Source: Nicotiana tabacum (lineage: Eukaryota > Streptophyta > Magnoliopsida > Solanales > Solanaceae). Taken from it: DNA of 64,000 bases. Below, piece after piece: positions 24,631-35,339 of the stretch. A program made the position numbers and the translations under genes. How positions within the stretch are numbered: position 1 is the stretch's first letter; each line of letters begins with the position of its first letter. The notes under the pieces were generated by a model. That model ran no database searches. It worked only from the letters and a program-made list of their open reading frames with translations, and had not been told where the DNA came from. The DNA is taken from positions 140,630,237 through 140,694,236 of the forward strand of contig NC_134101.1 in NCBI RefSeq assembly GCF_000715075.1. The letters are read 5' to 3'.

Positions 24631-26872
24631 GTCAATGCACATGTATAAATGAGTGGAATGCATGAAAAATACATAATAATCTCGATATTCCTTACGGATA
24701 AAATTTTCCAACTGCTTATTATTCTGAGACCCATGAACACAAGATAATAATAATTCTCATGGGGAATCAAGAAAATAGACATCCCCACTATTTCTATAAA
24801 TAGAGTAATTTATAAAAATTGTGTATTTGCTCATTTCTTCAGTATAATTTAGACCATGCCAAAAGATAGAAGGGAGGGCCTTAACATACCTGTCCCTGAA
24901 ATTATTTGAACGAATCTGCTTCTGCAAAATATGAACGAAATTGCACTTGAATTTCTTGACGAATTTGTTCTGCTTTGAACGTTTTTGAACTAGGACAAAA
25001 ATGGGTTTAATCTATTAGTTGAACTTTGAAATTTTAATTATAAGGTTGGCTAAAGATTTTGGATGAAAACGTTTTCTATTCCAAGGTTCTTGGCTTCAAG
25101 CCAAAGACGTGAAATGATTCTCAAAGTTCTTGGTTTCCCACGTTCTTAGGACTAAGATATGAGTTAAATTGTTAGACTCTAAATGATTTTTTTGGATCAG
25201 ATTCTTGCTAAGTCTTAGTCACTTTAATGCTTAAGTCATTTGAATATTAGGTAGACACCTACACTTATGTGTAGCGAGTCATTTCTTAATTTGGTGGCCT
25301 TGTGCCACGTGGAGAGTGGTTAATTTATTAAATTTTTATCCACTTATTAGTTAACTGGGTAATGTCCTGTTACCCGGTAATTAATCAATTACCCGCATAA
25401 TTTAAATATTTCCACAAATTACTTAAAATTCTATTTATTTTTTTAAAATACTTCATATATACTTTATATATTATACTACCATCGTCATATGGCACCTTGC
25501 ATGGTACTAATTTCATAATTATCGGGTATTACCACTCGACCCATATTTTATTCCAAATTGGCCACTTTCAACGAAACTCGTTTTCTTAATCCGTGTACTC
25601 CTTTATCCTTCATAACACTTATTTATCGCTTGTTATAAATAGTGTAAGTACGTTAACGTCAAGATGATCTCATCCCCGAGTCTACGTCAATTAACTGAAG
25701 ACGAAACTTTTAACGTACGAAAATGCGAGATGTAACATTCTTCCCCACTTAGAAATATTCGTCCTCGAACGTTTAACTCTCCGGGATCTATATGTTCTAA
25801 ATCATCCTTAATTACTAATTATCCTACTCACTTCCTTTAAGTGCTAATGTTGAACTTTCAACACTGTGTCATTACCACTATAGAGAATATTCTCCTGTAG
25901 TTTCCCCTGCTACCTACTACATAAATCACCTAGATATCACACCTATAGGTTTAACCGCTTACAACCTATAATCAATGTGCAACTATGTTGTCATTCAGAA
26001 ATCTTTTTAAAAAATGGCTTTGCACATAAAACTGTTTGCGCGTTCAAAATCCAAAATCACATAGAAATCATGCCTATAGTATTTAATGACTTTAACTCAT
26101 CTCTGCTTAGCTTGTTTGTGTTTATTTGTTGCCTAAGTGTGGAGGCCAACTTGAGCCCTTATTTGTTTATACATGAAAAGTCCAATTTGTTTTTTTATAT
26201 CGCCTAATTTTCTCATTTTGAGCAACCTAAGTTAAGTCTAGAACCACCCCAAATAAAGGTCCAAACGCCTCCTGGACCATAGGCATGGGACGGGTATTGC
26301 ACGCATAAGGCGCGGTTTAGAATCAACTAGTGCGCTTTAGGTAACAACTTAAAAATAGTAATCGGGTAGCAAGAGATGATAGTCTACGCCCGCTGAATAA
26401 TACGAGTAACACCCCATTTGGAGGAAGTTACGAAGTATTATTTATATTGCACGGGGTGATCCTTTAGGCTAAAAAACTTAGGACCCCCCCCGCCCCCCCC
26501 CCCCATTTTCTTTCTGTTCCTATTAGAGTCAAAATAGTTTTATCTTTGGTCCAAAAATCTATTTATAATAAACTTCTTAAATTTTTGTGATTTCTCTTTG
26601 TTATTTGATCACCTAGACTAATTCATATAATTCGAGTTCGGCCGGGAACCACAGTTGTGGACCTTGAAGAGTTCCTAACACCTCATCTTCGAGGTAATTT
26701 CGATCCCTTGCCCGTTTTTTGACGATGTAAACTAGTCAAACAGAGTTATCTACAAAATAGGTGCCCTAACACACCTCAAACCTGTTAGGTGGCAACTCTC
26801 TCTTTTAATATCTTCCTTAAAAGAGTTGTCACGTGTCGAAACCCGATTTCACAAGAAAAAGGGTCGTGATAG

Positions 26873-28244
26873 TTGTTAGATAACCTTTCTATAGGACCTG
26901 AGCATTTAATTTGTTTAACATATTCTGCTTCTACATGTTTTGATAGATGTCATGGCTATAGGAAATAAAATGACAAATCTCTCAATTTGCATAACTACGG
27001 CATATTTTTTAGACACCAATATTAATCTAGAAATCATGCCTATAGGACTTTGATTGGCTAATTCACTGTTTTTATTATAATTTCTCACTTAAGAGACATG
27101 CTTATAGGAGCTAAGTATAAAACAATTAGTTTCAATTGCTAATCATTAGAAATCCTGCCTATAGGGAAATACCATTCGCCTTAAACTATTAATATTGAAT
27201 TTTCTAAACACTGCTTCATCTCTTAGCTCTACCAATATTAGAAAGCATGCATATAGGATCAAACTGGGTAATTTTGAGTATTTCCAATGGTTGTCACTGC
27301 CAACTACTCTGTAAATCAACTAGAAATCATGTCTATAGGTTTAATTACTTATAATCTGTAATTTCAATAATCAGCATGCAACACTAGATTCCCTAACTAT
27401 ATAGTTGTTTAGAAATTACGTCTATAAGATTGCCCCTTGCATCTGTTGCCTGCACGAGGTCACATAGAAACCATGTCTATAGGGCTTAATGGCTTTAATT
27501 TGGCTCAATTCTAAAACTGTCTAACACTTAATGTGAGAATTTGTTCGCGTGCATTTGTTGTCTAAGCGTGGAGGCTAACTTGAGCCCTTAATTGCTTTTA
27601 TATGAAGTCTAACTTATTCTGTATGTTGCCTGGTTTTGTCATTTTTGAGCAGCTAAGTTAAGTCTAGAACTATCCAAAATAGACGTCCAAATGCCTCCTA
27701 CTCCATAGAGCATGGGACGGGTAGTGCACGCATAAGATACGATTTAGAATCAATTAGTGCACTCTAGGTAACAAACTTAAAGATAGTAATCGGGTAGCAG
27801 GAGATGATTGTTTGTGCCCGCTGAATAATACGAGTAACACCCCATTTCGAGAGAGTTATGAAGATTATTCATGTTGCACGGGGTGATCCTTTAGGCTAAA
27901 AAAACATAGGACTCCCCATCTTGTCTTTAAATCAATTATTGGTGTTTATAATAACTGCCCAAACTTCTTGTCTTTCTCTCTGTTTATTTCACTAAATCAT
28001 ATAATTCAAGTTCGGTCGGGACTCAAAGTTGTGGACATCGAAGAGTGCCTAACACCTTCTCTTTGAGGTAATTTGAGCTCTTACCCGATCTTTGGTGACT
28101 CAAATTGGTTAAACCAGATTTATTTCAAATAGGTGCCCTAATGCATCTCAAACCTGTTAGGTGGAGACTCTTCTTTTTTAACACCTTTCTTAAAAGAGTT
28201 GTCAAATGTCGAAACCTAATTTTGCGAGAAAAAGGGGTGCGACA
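26873..28244 (+). repeat. Ogre-like 3' LTR, second segment
   Basis: Resumes after the GTTGT duplication and ends ...AAAAAGGGGTGCGACA at 28244. It is collinear with 25906-26872 of the solo LTR (shared GCATGGGACGGGTA, GTAATCGGGTAGCA, TTGCACGGGGTGATCC). It contains many copies of the motif TAGAAATCATGCCTATAGG. The flank beyond 28244 is chromovirus LTR sequence. Confidence 0.8.
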
Positions 28245-28534
28245 GTATTGTGGATGAAAATTTATAGGGATAATTGAATGTGTGGAGTTTAATGTTGTTG
28301 ATAAATTTTGGAAGGAAGAACGGGTTTAAAATTATAGTTTTTTAGTCACAAATCGAGCTTGCTGCTCGTCAAGATTGTTAAACTGCTTTGAAAGGCTTAT
28401 TATGAGTATTGTTGATATTTTTAGGCTATTTTTGGTTGCTTTAACGTGTGGAAAGTCATAAGTGTTGTCTGCATCGTAGAATAAAATGTGTTGTTCAAAT
28501 GCGATAATTTATGGCATTCTTATTGTGAGGGAAG

Positions 28535-28742
28535 TTTGATAAGAGAGGTTGCTCTGATGGTAAGTAACCTCCACTTCCAACCAAGAGGTAGTGAGTTCGA
28601 GTATCCCCACGAGCAAGGTGGGAAGTTCTTGGAGGGAAGGATGCTGAGGGTCTATTTAGAAATAACCTCTCTACCCCAGGGTAGGGGTAAGGTCTGCATA
28701 CATACTACCCTGCCCAGACCCCACTAAGTGGGAGTATACTGG

Positions 28743-28773
<31 letters not shown>
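28535..28773 (+). mobile_element. TS-like SINE
   Basis: The tRNA-like head has an A-box-like TGCTCTGATGGTAAG (about 28549) and a B box GAGTTCGAGTATCC (28591-28604). The body has CTCTACCCCAGGGTAGGGG and CAGACCCCACTAAGTGGG. The 3' end is a TTG run (28742-28776), as in the tobacco TS family. Flanks TTGTGAGGGAAG (28523-28534) and TTGTGAGGAAAG (28774-28785) form a 12-bp target duplication with one mismatch. It sits inside the 5' LTR of the LARD-like element and would be transcribed by RNA polymerase III. It is not a functional tRNA gene. Confidence 0.88.
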
Positions 28774-28777
<4 letters not shown>

Positions 28778-29275
28778 GAGGAAAGAATTATTCAATGCTT
28801 GTAGACAAAGGAGATGCAGGTTAAGTTAGCTTGAGGATTGGACTAGATATTATGAGTTATGCAAGGGCACCCTTTCTTTTATTTGGCATGATTCCGTAAG
28901 GGACGTTGCCCTTATAAGGTATTCAAGGGGGCGAGCCTTTGTACATACTATTCTAACGATTAAGGTTCGTTCACGAGTATATTCATATGAATATTGAAAT
29001 GGATAGTACTTGTCATAGTTTCATGTATTCTTAACGAGTAATTAGAGCCTTCCAAAAGGTCCTCGTCTTCTATATGTAAAAAGACATCCAAATGACAATT
29101 CAAGATTATGCATGAATGGTGTAATGAATCGGAAGTAATATAGTGTCCATATAATGATGGATAACTATACACGAATAGTTCAACAAGGTAGCATAATGTA
29201 TACTTTGCAAAAAGATAAGAATGATTCAACCTAAAGAACTCCATGACTTCCAATACTTATACGCTTGTGTTCACA

Positions 29276-29475
29276 AAACTGAAAAGACCCACGAAGGTAG
29301 TTACGTTTCTCTCAAGTCAAGTAATGTTGATTATATATGAGGATGATGTTAAAAGACGATATAAGTTACCTAAGGAGTCATAAACTACAAAATATGATAA
29401 GCTTAGCAATAAGAATATAAGTTGATATAGCTTAAATCTCGCAACTCTTGTTACGTATTGATGGATATATATGTA

Positions 29476-29510
<35 letters not shown>

Positions 29511-30100
29511 CGAGTAGCCTCATAAGATAAGAATGTTACATAGATATATGTATAAAGAATCACGTTATCCCCAACAACAAGCCGTGATGTTAAATAAGGA
29601 TAGAAGTGCGATTTCAAAATAGTTATAACGTTCTTTATGGCTAAATAATATAAAATGTGAAGGATGACGTGGAAAGTAGCTAAGGACTAAGTTCATAAAA
29701 CTTATAAAGACCCACGAAGGTAGTTACGTTTCTCTCAAGTTAAGTAAGGTTGATTATATATGAGGGTGATCTTAAGAGACGATATAAGTTACCTAATGAG
29801 TCCTAAACTACTAAATATGATAAGCTTAGCAATAAGAATATAAGTTGATAGAGCTTAAATCTCGCAACTCTTGTTACACATTGATGGATATGCGTGTGTG
29901 TGTATATGTGTGTGTGTGTGTATATATATATAGCCTCATAAGCTAAGAATATTACATAGCTATAAGTAGAAAGATTGTTATCCCCAACAACAAGTCGTGA
30001 TGTGAAATAAGGATAGAAGTGCGGTTTCAAAATAGTTATAACGTTCTTTATGGCTAAATAATATTAAATGAGAAGGATGATGTGGAAAATAGCAAAGGAA
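29276..30100 (+). repeat. Direct duplication, 423-bp period, with TG/TA tracts
   Basis: AAAGACCCACGAAGGTAGTT at 29283 recurs at 29706, and the similarity continues through GATAAGCTTAGCAATAAG, a TG/TA microsatellite (29468-29510 and 29889-29931) and CGTTCTTTATGGCTAAATAA. The two microsatellites differ in arrangement. This lies in the LTR of the LARD-like element. Confidence 0.9.
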
Positions 30101-31401
30101 TAAGGATTGGTTATTTTAATGAGTTACTCATGGACTTGTATGTTTATGAATTCCGGTTTATTTATTAGTGATTGAATGATGTATGTATGAGTTATAGGAA
30201 ATGAATATGTATAAGACATGATCCCTATGGACGGTCAATGAATGCGTAAGTGTAAAGTGAATCCTTATGGATGGTCTATGAAAGCATAGGTGCATAATGA
30301 AGGTTGGTTATAGAGGGTCACAGTTGCACGCATAGCCAAACCTACGAGTCGTATGGATGGTCTACTATGTTACGTGTACGAGCCACTAGTTATTCATGTT
30401 TATGAGTGAGCCTTACGGACAGTCTCTTATGAAATGCATAAGTGCCACTTTAATGTTTCAATGTAGCCTTTGAGATGTTTGATCTTTCAGAGGTAAGTAT
30501 TCAGATGTAAGGTATGATGGCTAGAAGAATGTTAAAGAATAAAGTTCCATAATATGATGGTTTCTAGTACAGATAGCATATGAGAACAAGTTTAGAACAA
30601 GTTTAGGTATATCATGACACGAATTAGATGTATATAGTACATTAGATGTCCACGGCCAACAGAGCCTTCCCTTTTCAGTCTACATCCTTTGTAAGGTAAG
30701 TTGGATAATTCAAATCTTCAGATATGTTACAAGCTAGAATAAGGTAAGTATGATTCCCCCATCTCATTGACCCTCCAGATTTCTTTCAGTATATTATATA
30801 TACATGTCAGTTCAGTTTCAATTAAGTTAGTTTCAATTAAGTTATTCATATGTTATCTGCCTTACATACTTAGTACATTTCTTTGTACTAATGTCCCATA
30901 TTCGGGCACTGCATGCCTGCAGGTTTAGGTATCCATTTTGACGGGCTCTTATCATAGACAAAGTTATATACCTAGTTTAGGATAGGAAAACCACCATTTT
31001 ATCCGGGGTACAACCAATTCTAGAGGTTATTAGACTATCCTATGTATATATATACAGTTATGGGTAGGATAGTGTCATGTCCTGTCCTGACCATATTTTG
31101 ATGTCAGATACTCTTAAAAGCTTTGTAGATGCAGGTTGAGTACAACATGTCGGAGGCCTCGACGGTCTGTGAGCATTCATATTTTGTGTAGGCTCGCTGA
31201 TACAGCATTTGCCCACTTACAGTTGCACAATACGAGTTGGTCTATGTTGTCTATGATAGTTACAGAAAGAATCAGTTCAGCCAAGTCCGGCCTGTGTATG
31301 TTCTAGTTTTATCGAATGATCGTGATATGCAGAGTGGTTCACTCAGTCCAGTACAGGACCGAGTGCCAGTCATGCCTCCCTAGGTTTGGGGCGTGACAAT
31401 G

Positions 31402-31413
31402 TGGTATCAGAGC
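31402..31413 (+). other. Primer-binding site, initiator-Met type
   Basis: TGGTATCAGAGC, 3 bases after the LTR end GGGGCGTGACA (31398). It is the classical plant retrotransposon primer site complementary to the 3' end of initiator tRNA-Met. Confidence 0.9.
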
Positions 31414-33169
31414 AGATCGTATCCTAGGGAGTTTATAAAGTCATGTCTAGTAGAGTCTCACTTATGGGTTTGTTGCGCACCACACTTATAATTGAGAGGC
31501 TACGGGGAATTTAGGAAATGTTACCCTTATTTCATTTCCAGATCTTGCCATAGAGCTGACTCATAAGAAGTCAATATGAAGCTCCCATAGGAATGTGTAT
31601 GCTCCAGAGGTTTAAGTATTATACTGGAGCTTCAAGGTGTGGATATAAATTCCACCTATGTGGAAGGAAGGTTATGAAAGCGTTAGAAGATGCTATGCGA
31701 TATTTAATGGTAAGAAAGGTAAAGGTAAAGAAGGTATGAGATACTCAAGTGCAGAAGTATTGAATAGTCCAGACTTCAGATAGAGGGCTAGAAGCGTCGC
31801 GATTTAGTATCCATAAATGGTAATGGTGTTGTCAGTGGCATATCTTCCAGCCTATAGTTTCAAGGTACCAAGAGGTCTAGTTAAGAGAGTAAATGAGAAT
31901 TATAGATGGCGTGATGCATTTCTTGAGGTTCCAAAATAATATAAGGAAATCTATGGTGCTAGCAAGTTGAAGGGAGGTTAAGAGTAGAATAAACAAATAT
32001 GTGTAGGTTTCAAGCTAAAGTATGGTAGAGCGACAACATTTTGGGTAGACACGAGAAAGGATAAGAAAATGTGAGTGTGTAGGTGATATGAATAGGTAAG
32101 TCCTCGGGATTAAATCCGTAAGAATAAAAGAGCTGATTGTTTCTGTAAGTTATAAAAAGCTCAGTAAAGCCTGAATGAACTTAGAGGAAGATTAGGGGTA
32201 TTTAGAAAAGATGGAATGCTGCCTTGGTAGAAGAATGAGAGTGTAATTGTGATAAATAATAAGAGAATGACGTTTAGGCCTTTGATTGAGTAATGATTTA
32301 AAGAAAATGGATTTCATGAATTGTAGGGGATTAAAATACCCCCCTATATGATTAATCACGTTGATATGCTATGAAGAACGGTTATTGAAGTATAGTATCA
32401 TCCCTATGTGGATTAGGCAAATCACTTCAGTTGTTCCCCGATGAGACGTGAGCCCTAGTGACAATGTATTACGTAAGAAGTTTCAAGTTATCAGTGGTAG
32501 ATTATATATCAAAATTAAGGTGAATCAACAATAGATGGATAAAATTTCAAAGTATGATAGGAAATTAGGATGTCATTCTTTTGATGAATAGTAATAAGGA
32601 AGCATTAATGGATTTAGATTTATACATATAGGATAAGCAGCGAGAGAGTAACTTGGAGTTGGGTAGCAGGCCTCGATAATAATAAATGGATGTATTATGG
32701 TATAGACTAACCTACCTAGAAGTAGAAAAGCCATTAGCACAGATAATCGAGGCTATGAAACAAGATATAGAATTAGTAGCAAGTTCGACAAATATAGAGC
32801 GAAGAACTTCAATACACATATGGATACCCAAAGGGACAGCTTGTCATAGTTTTGTATATATACACAAAGTGAGGCATAGAGATGGGATAAAAGCTAGAGG
32901 AAAAAGGAGAGAAGAGTTGCATAGGCACACATAAAAGGACAGAGTCGTACAGGCTGCATGACAGAAGGTAGCAATAGTTATGAGATTGAAAGAATTATGA
33001 CCACAAGTCGTGGTGTGAGAAAGAAGCCTAAATGTGGGAATGCCCTGACATTTGGATTTATTCACAGAACAATTGCCTTAATGGAAAGGACGTTATTGAA
33101 GTATTCATAATAGCTATAGATTATGAGACTGATAAGCGCATAAGTCAACATTCGAGGATGAATGTTCCA
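31414..33169 (+). other. Interior of the LARD-like element; no coding recognised
   Basis: A leader resembling that of chromoviruses (GTCTAGTAGAGTCTCACTTA near 31444), then AG-rich sequence with frequent stops in all frames. The longest frame (32686-32934) matches nothing I recognise and lacks gag or pol motifs. ACATTCGAGGATGAATGTTC near 33149 is the usual block before a chromovirus polypurine tract. Confidence 0.5.
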
Positions 33170-33185
33170 AAGAGGAGGGGAATAA

Positions 33186-34195
33186 TATTACACCCCATGT
33201 TTTTGTACGTAAGGGTATGTCGTAAATCATTTGATGTAAGCTTAGAAATGACATTGTCTTTTGAACATAAAGTAAGTTATTCATGTTATCTTGGAGGTAC
33301 AAATATTTAAGATCATGAAAAGCAAGTACCAATAGGGTTGGGAGGTTTAGAAGTTAAGCGAATCGAAGAAAATAAGTTTCATTAAAAGTCAAGAAGTTCA
33401 GAATGTTATAACCTGTAATTTTGGGATGAGACTAGGGTGCTTAACATGATAATAATAGGATGTTATGAGGTATTTTATTCTTATGATAGTCGTTGTTATA
33501 TTTTGAAGTCAAGCGACTTGTGAAACAAAAGTCGACAAAAGACGTCACAAGTTATGTTCATATATGCACTAAGAGGTTGTGTCCAGTACAGATAGCATAT
33601 GGGAACAAGTTTAGGTATATCATGACACGAATTAGATATATATACGACATTAGATGTTCTCGGCCAACAGAGCCTTCCCTTTTCAGTCTACATCCTTTGT
33701 AAGGTAAGTTGGATAATTCAATACTTAGATATGTTACAAGTCAGAATAAGGTAAGTATGATTTCCGGATCTCATTGACCCTCCAGATTTCTTTCAGTATA
33801 TTATATATACATGTTAGTTCAGTTTCAGTTAAGTTATTCATATATTATCTGCCTTACATACTTAGTACATTTCTCTGTACTAATGTCCTACTATCGGGGC
33901 ACTTCATTCATGCCTGCAGGTTCAGGTATCAAGTTTGACAGGGCTCTTATCATAGATAGAGTTGATACTCAGCTGAGGATTGGAAAAGCTCCATTTCATC
34001 CGGAGTACAACCGTGTCTAGAGGTTATTAGAATATTCTATGCATATATACACTTATTGGTAGGTCAATGTCCTGTCGTGACCATATATTGATGTCAGATA
34101 CTCTTAGAGACTTTGCAGATACAGGTTGAGTATGTACATCATGTTATAGGCCTTGACGATCTATGTGTATTCATGTTTTGAGTAGGCTCGCTAAT
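33186..34195 (+). repeat. 3' LTR of the LARD-like element, internally deleted and truncated
   Basis: Starts TATTACACCCCATG after the purine tract AGAGGAGGGGAATAA. From 33580 it follows 30565-31200 (CCAACAGAGCCTTCCC, TGCCTTACATACTTAGTAC). It stops near 34195 (GTAGGCTCGCT), where inverted Ogre-like LTR sequence begins. Confidence 0.75.
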
Positions 34196-35339
34196 TCAAC
34201 GTGATATCTGATTTTAGCCATTTAGATCTTAAGAACATGGCATCCAGAATGCAGAATTGAACATGCATAATCCAAAACGACAGTTCTTATAGACATGATT
34301 TCTATTGTGGAAATTTTTTAGTTTCTATAGGCATGATTTCTAAATTGCAGAATTAACATACAGAGTCTTAAGTCCTATAGGCATGATTTCTAAATTGCAT
34401 AATTAACATGCAAGTTCTTAAGTCATATAGACATGATTTCTAAATTGCAGAATTAACATGCAGATCTGAAATCCTATAGACATGATATCTACCCTCAAAC
34501 ATGCATAATTCCCAACCCTTTTCTCTAGCCAACCCCAGTGTTTATTACAGAAATTATTACAGACACAGTAATGAATTACATTAGAAGATAAAAAGAAATT
34601 ACAATCAGAGGAGGCCATATTCCTGACTTCCTTTCTGAGTTATGGACCAAACCACTTCAAATGCCATTGATTCCAGACCTTTCTCAGTTTTGAGCGTGTC
34701 AAAGTTCCCTAAGGGCCTCAAGAGGGCCCTGGGCAATGCTCACACCCAAGTTGCATAGTCATAATAGAGATGAGTGCAGTGTGGAAGTGCCAGCCCTTAT
34801 GTGTTCAAGTTAAGGGGGAGCTCATGGGTCCCAAGGCAAGGCTCACATAAGAGGGGCAGAACTTAAATCTAAAAAGGTAGTAGAAGTGCAGGAATAGAGT
34901 TTTAAAACTGATAGGGAAAGGAGAGGGGTAAAAGGTGGTAAGGAAATAATTACATAGTTCATAACTTCATACAAAAGGGGGGCAGGGGTTGGGAGTTCAT
35001 AGCAAAGAGCCTATGTACTTAGGCAAGGGTCAGCTTGGTGCATGCACAATAGTAGAAGATGCTGGCATGCCTATAAGCCCACCAGAACACACAACAACTA
35101 GAGAAAACATAGAGGTTATGATCCCAAGAGGATCAAGTTTGGGTCATGGACAACAATGTTCAATGCTGCCATGCCCCATACTAAACATAGATACCAAACA
35201 TATTAGGGGGTGGGTATTTAAGGTTCACAAGCCATGATAAGTACATAACAAAACCACTAATTCATAACATAAAAGGCAGAATATAGCATGCTTAATGATG
35301 GAAATTAGTTAAATATAGAACAAGAGAAAAATAAGAATG
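34196..35339 (-). repeat. Ogre-like LTR fragment, inverted
   Basis: On the minus strand it reads as Ogre LTR sequence: five units with the TAGAAATCATG(C/T)CTATAGG motif (plus coordinates about 34287-34490, spacing 40-55 bp) then AGTGTGAGCATTGCCC-type sequence near 34740, as in the LTRs at 17709-28244. No ORF of note. It joins the truncated LARD LTR to a chromovirus LTR. Confidence 0.6.

Larger units (their letters stand above)
23666..25905 (-). mobile_element. Chromovirus-type LTR plus stub of internal 3' end
   Basis: On the minus strand the internal stub CGTTCGAGGACGAATATTTC, then a purine tract AAGTGGGGAAGAA, abuts an LTR starting TGTAACATCTCGC (plus coordinate about 25739) and ending ...GGGTCGTGATA near 23668. 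The GAGGACGAA block and purine tract are the usual 3' end of plant Tekay/Del elements (also present at 44625-44653). Right limit about 25905, where the solo-LTR homology resumes. It contains a 138-bp tandem duplication (about 24360-24630). Confidence 0.7.
20545..26872 (+). mobile_element. Solo Ogre-like LTR nested in the 3' LTR
   Basis: Starts TGTTGATACTC and ends ...GGGTCGTGATA, flanked by a perfect GTTGT duplication (20540-20544 and 26873-26877). Its ends line up with the start and end of the surrounding LTR, and the host LTR reads through the junction (TATGTG to TTAGATAACC). No internal element sequence is present, so it is a solo LTR. It carries a minus-strand insertion at about 23666-25905; without it the length is about 4.1 kb. 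Runs of C interrupted by one G occur at 26484-26504. Confidence 0.85.
28245..34195 (+). mobile_element. Non-coding LTR element (LARD-like), 5' end cut by the Ogre-like insertion
   Basis: 5' LTR remnant 28245-31398, primer site 31402-31413, a 1.77 kb interior without gag or pol, purine tract about 33170-33184 and a 3' LTR from 33186 to about 34195. Bases 30565-31200 align with 33580-34195. The start of the LTR, present at 33186, is absent on the left, as expected if the Ogre-like element inserted there. The 3' LTR lacks about 2 kb in its middle and its own end. With no coding capacity it fits a large retrotransposon derivative mobilised by chromovirus proteins. Confidence 0.65.

Noticed and set aside
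28551..28604. tRNA gene from A and B boxes
   Set aside because: Part of a SINE with TTG tail and target duplication; the cloverleaf is degenerate.
31402..31413. tRNA fragment
   Set aside because: It is a primer-binding site next to an LTR end, not a tRNA gene.
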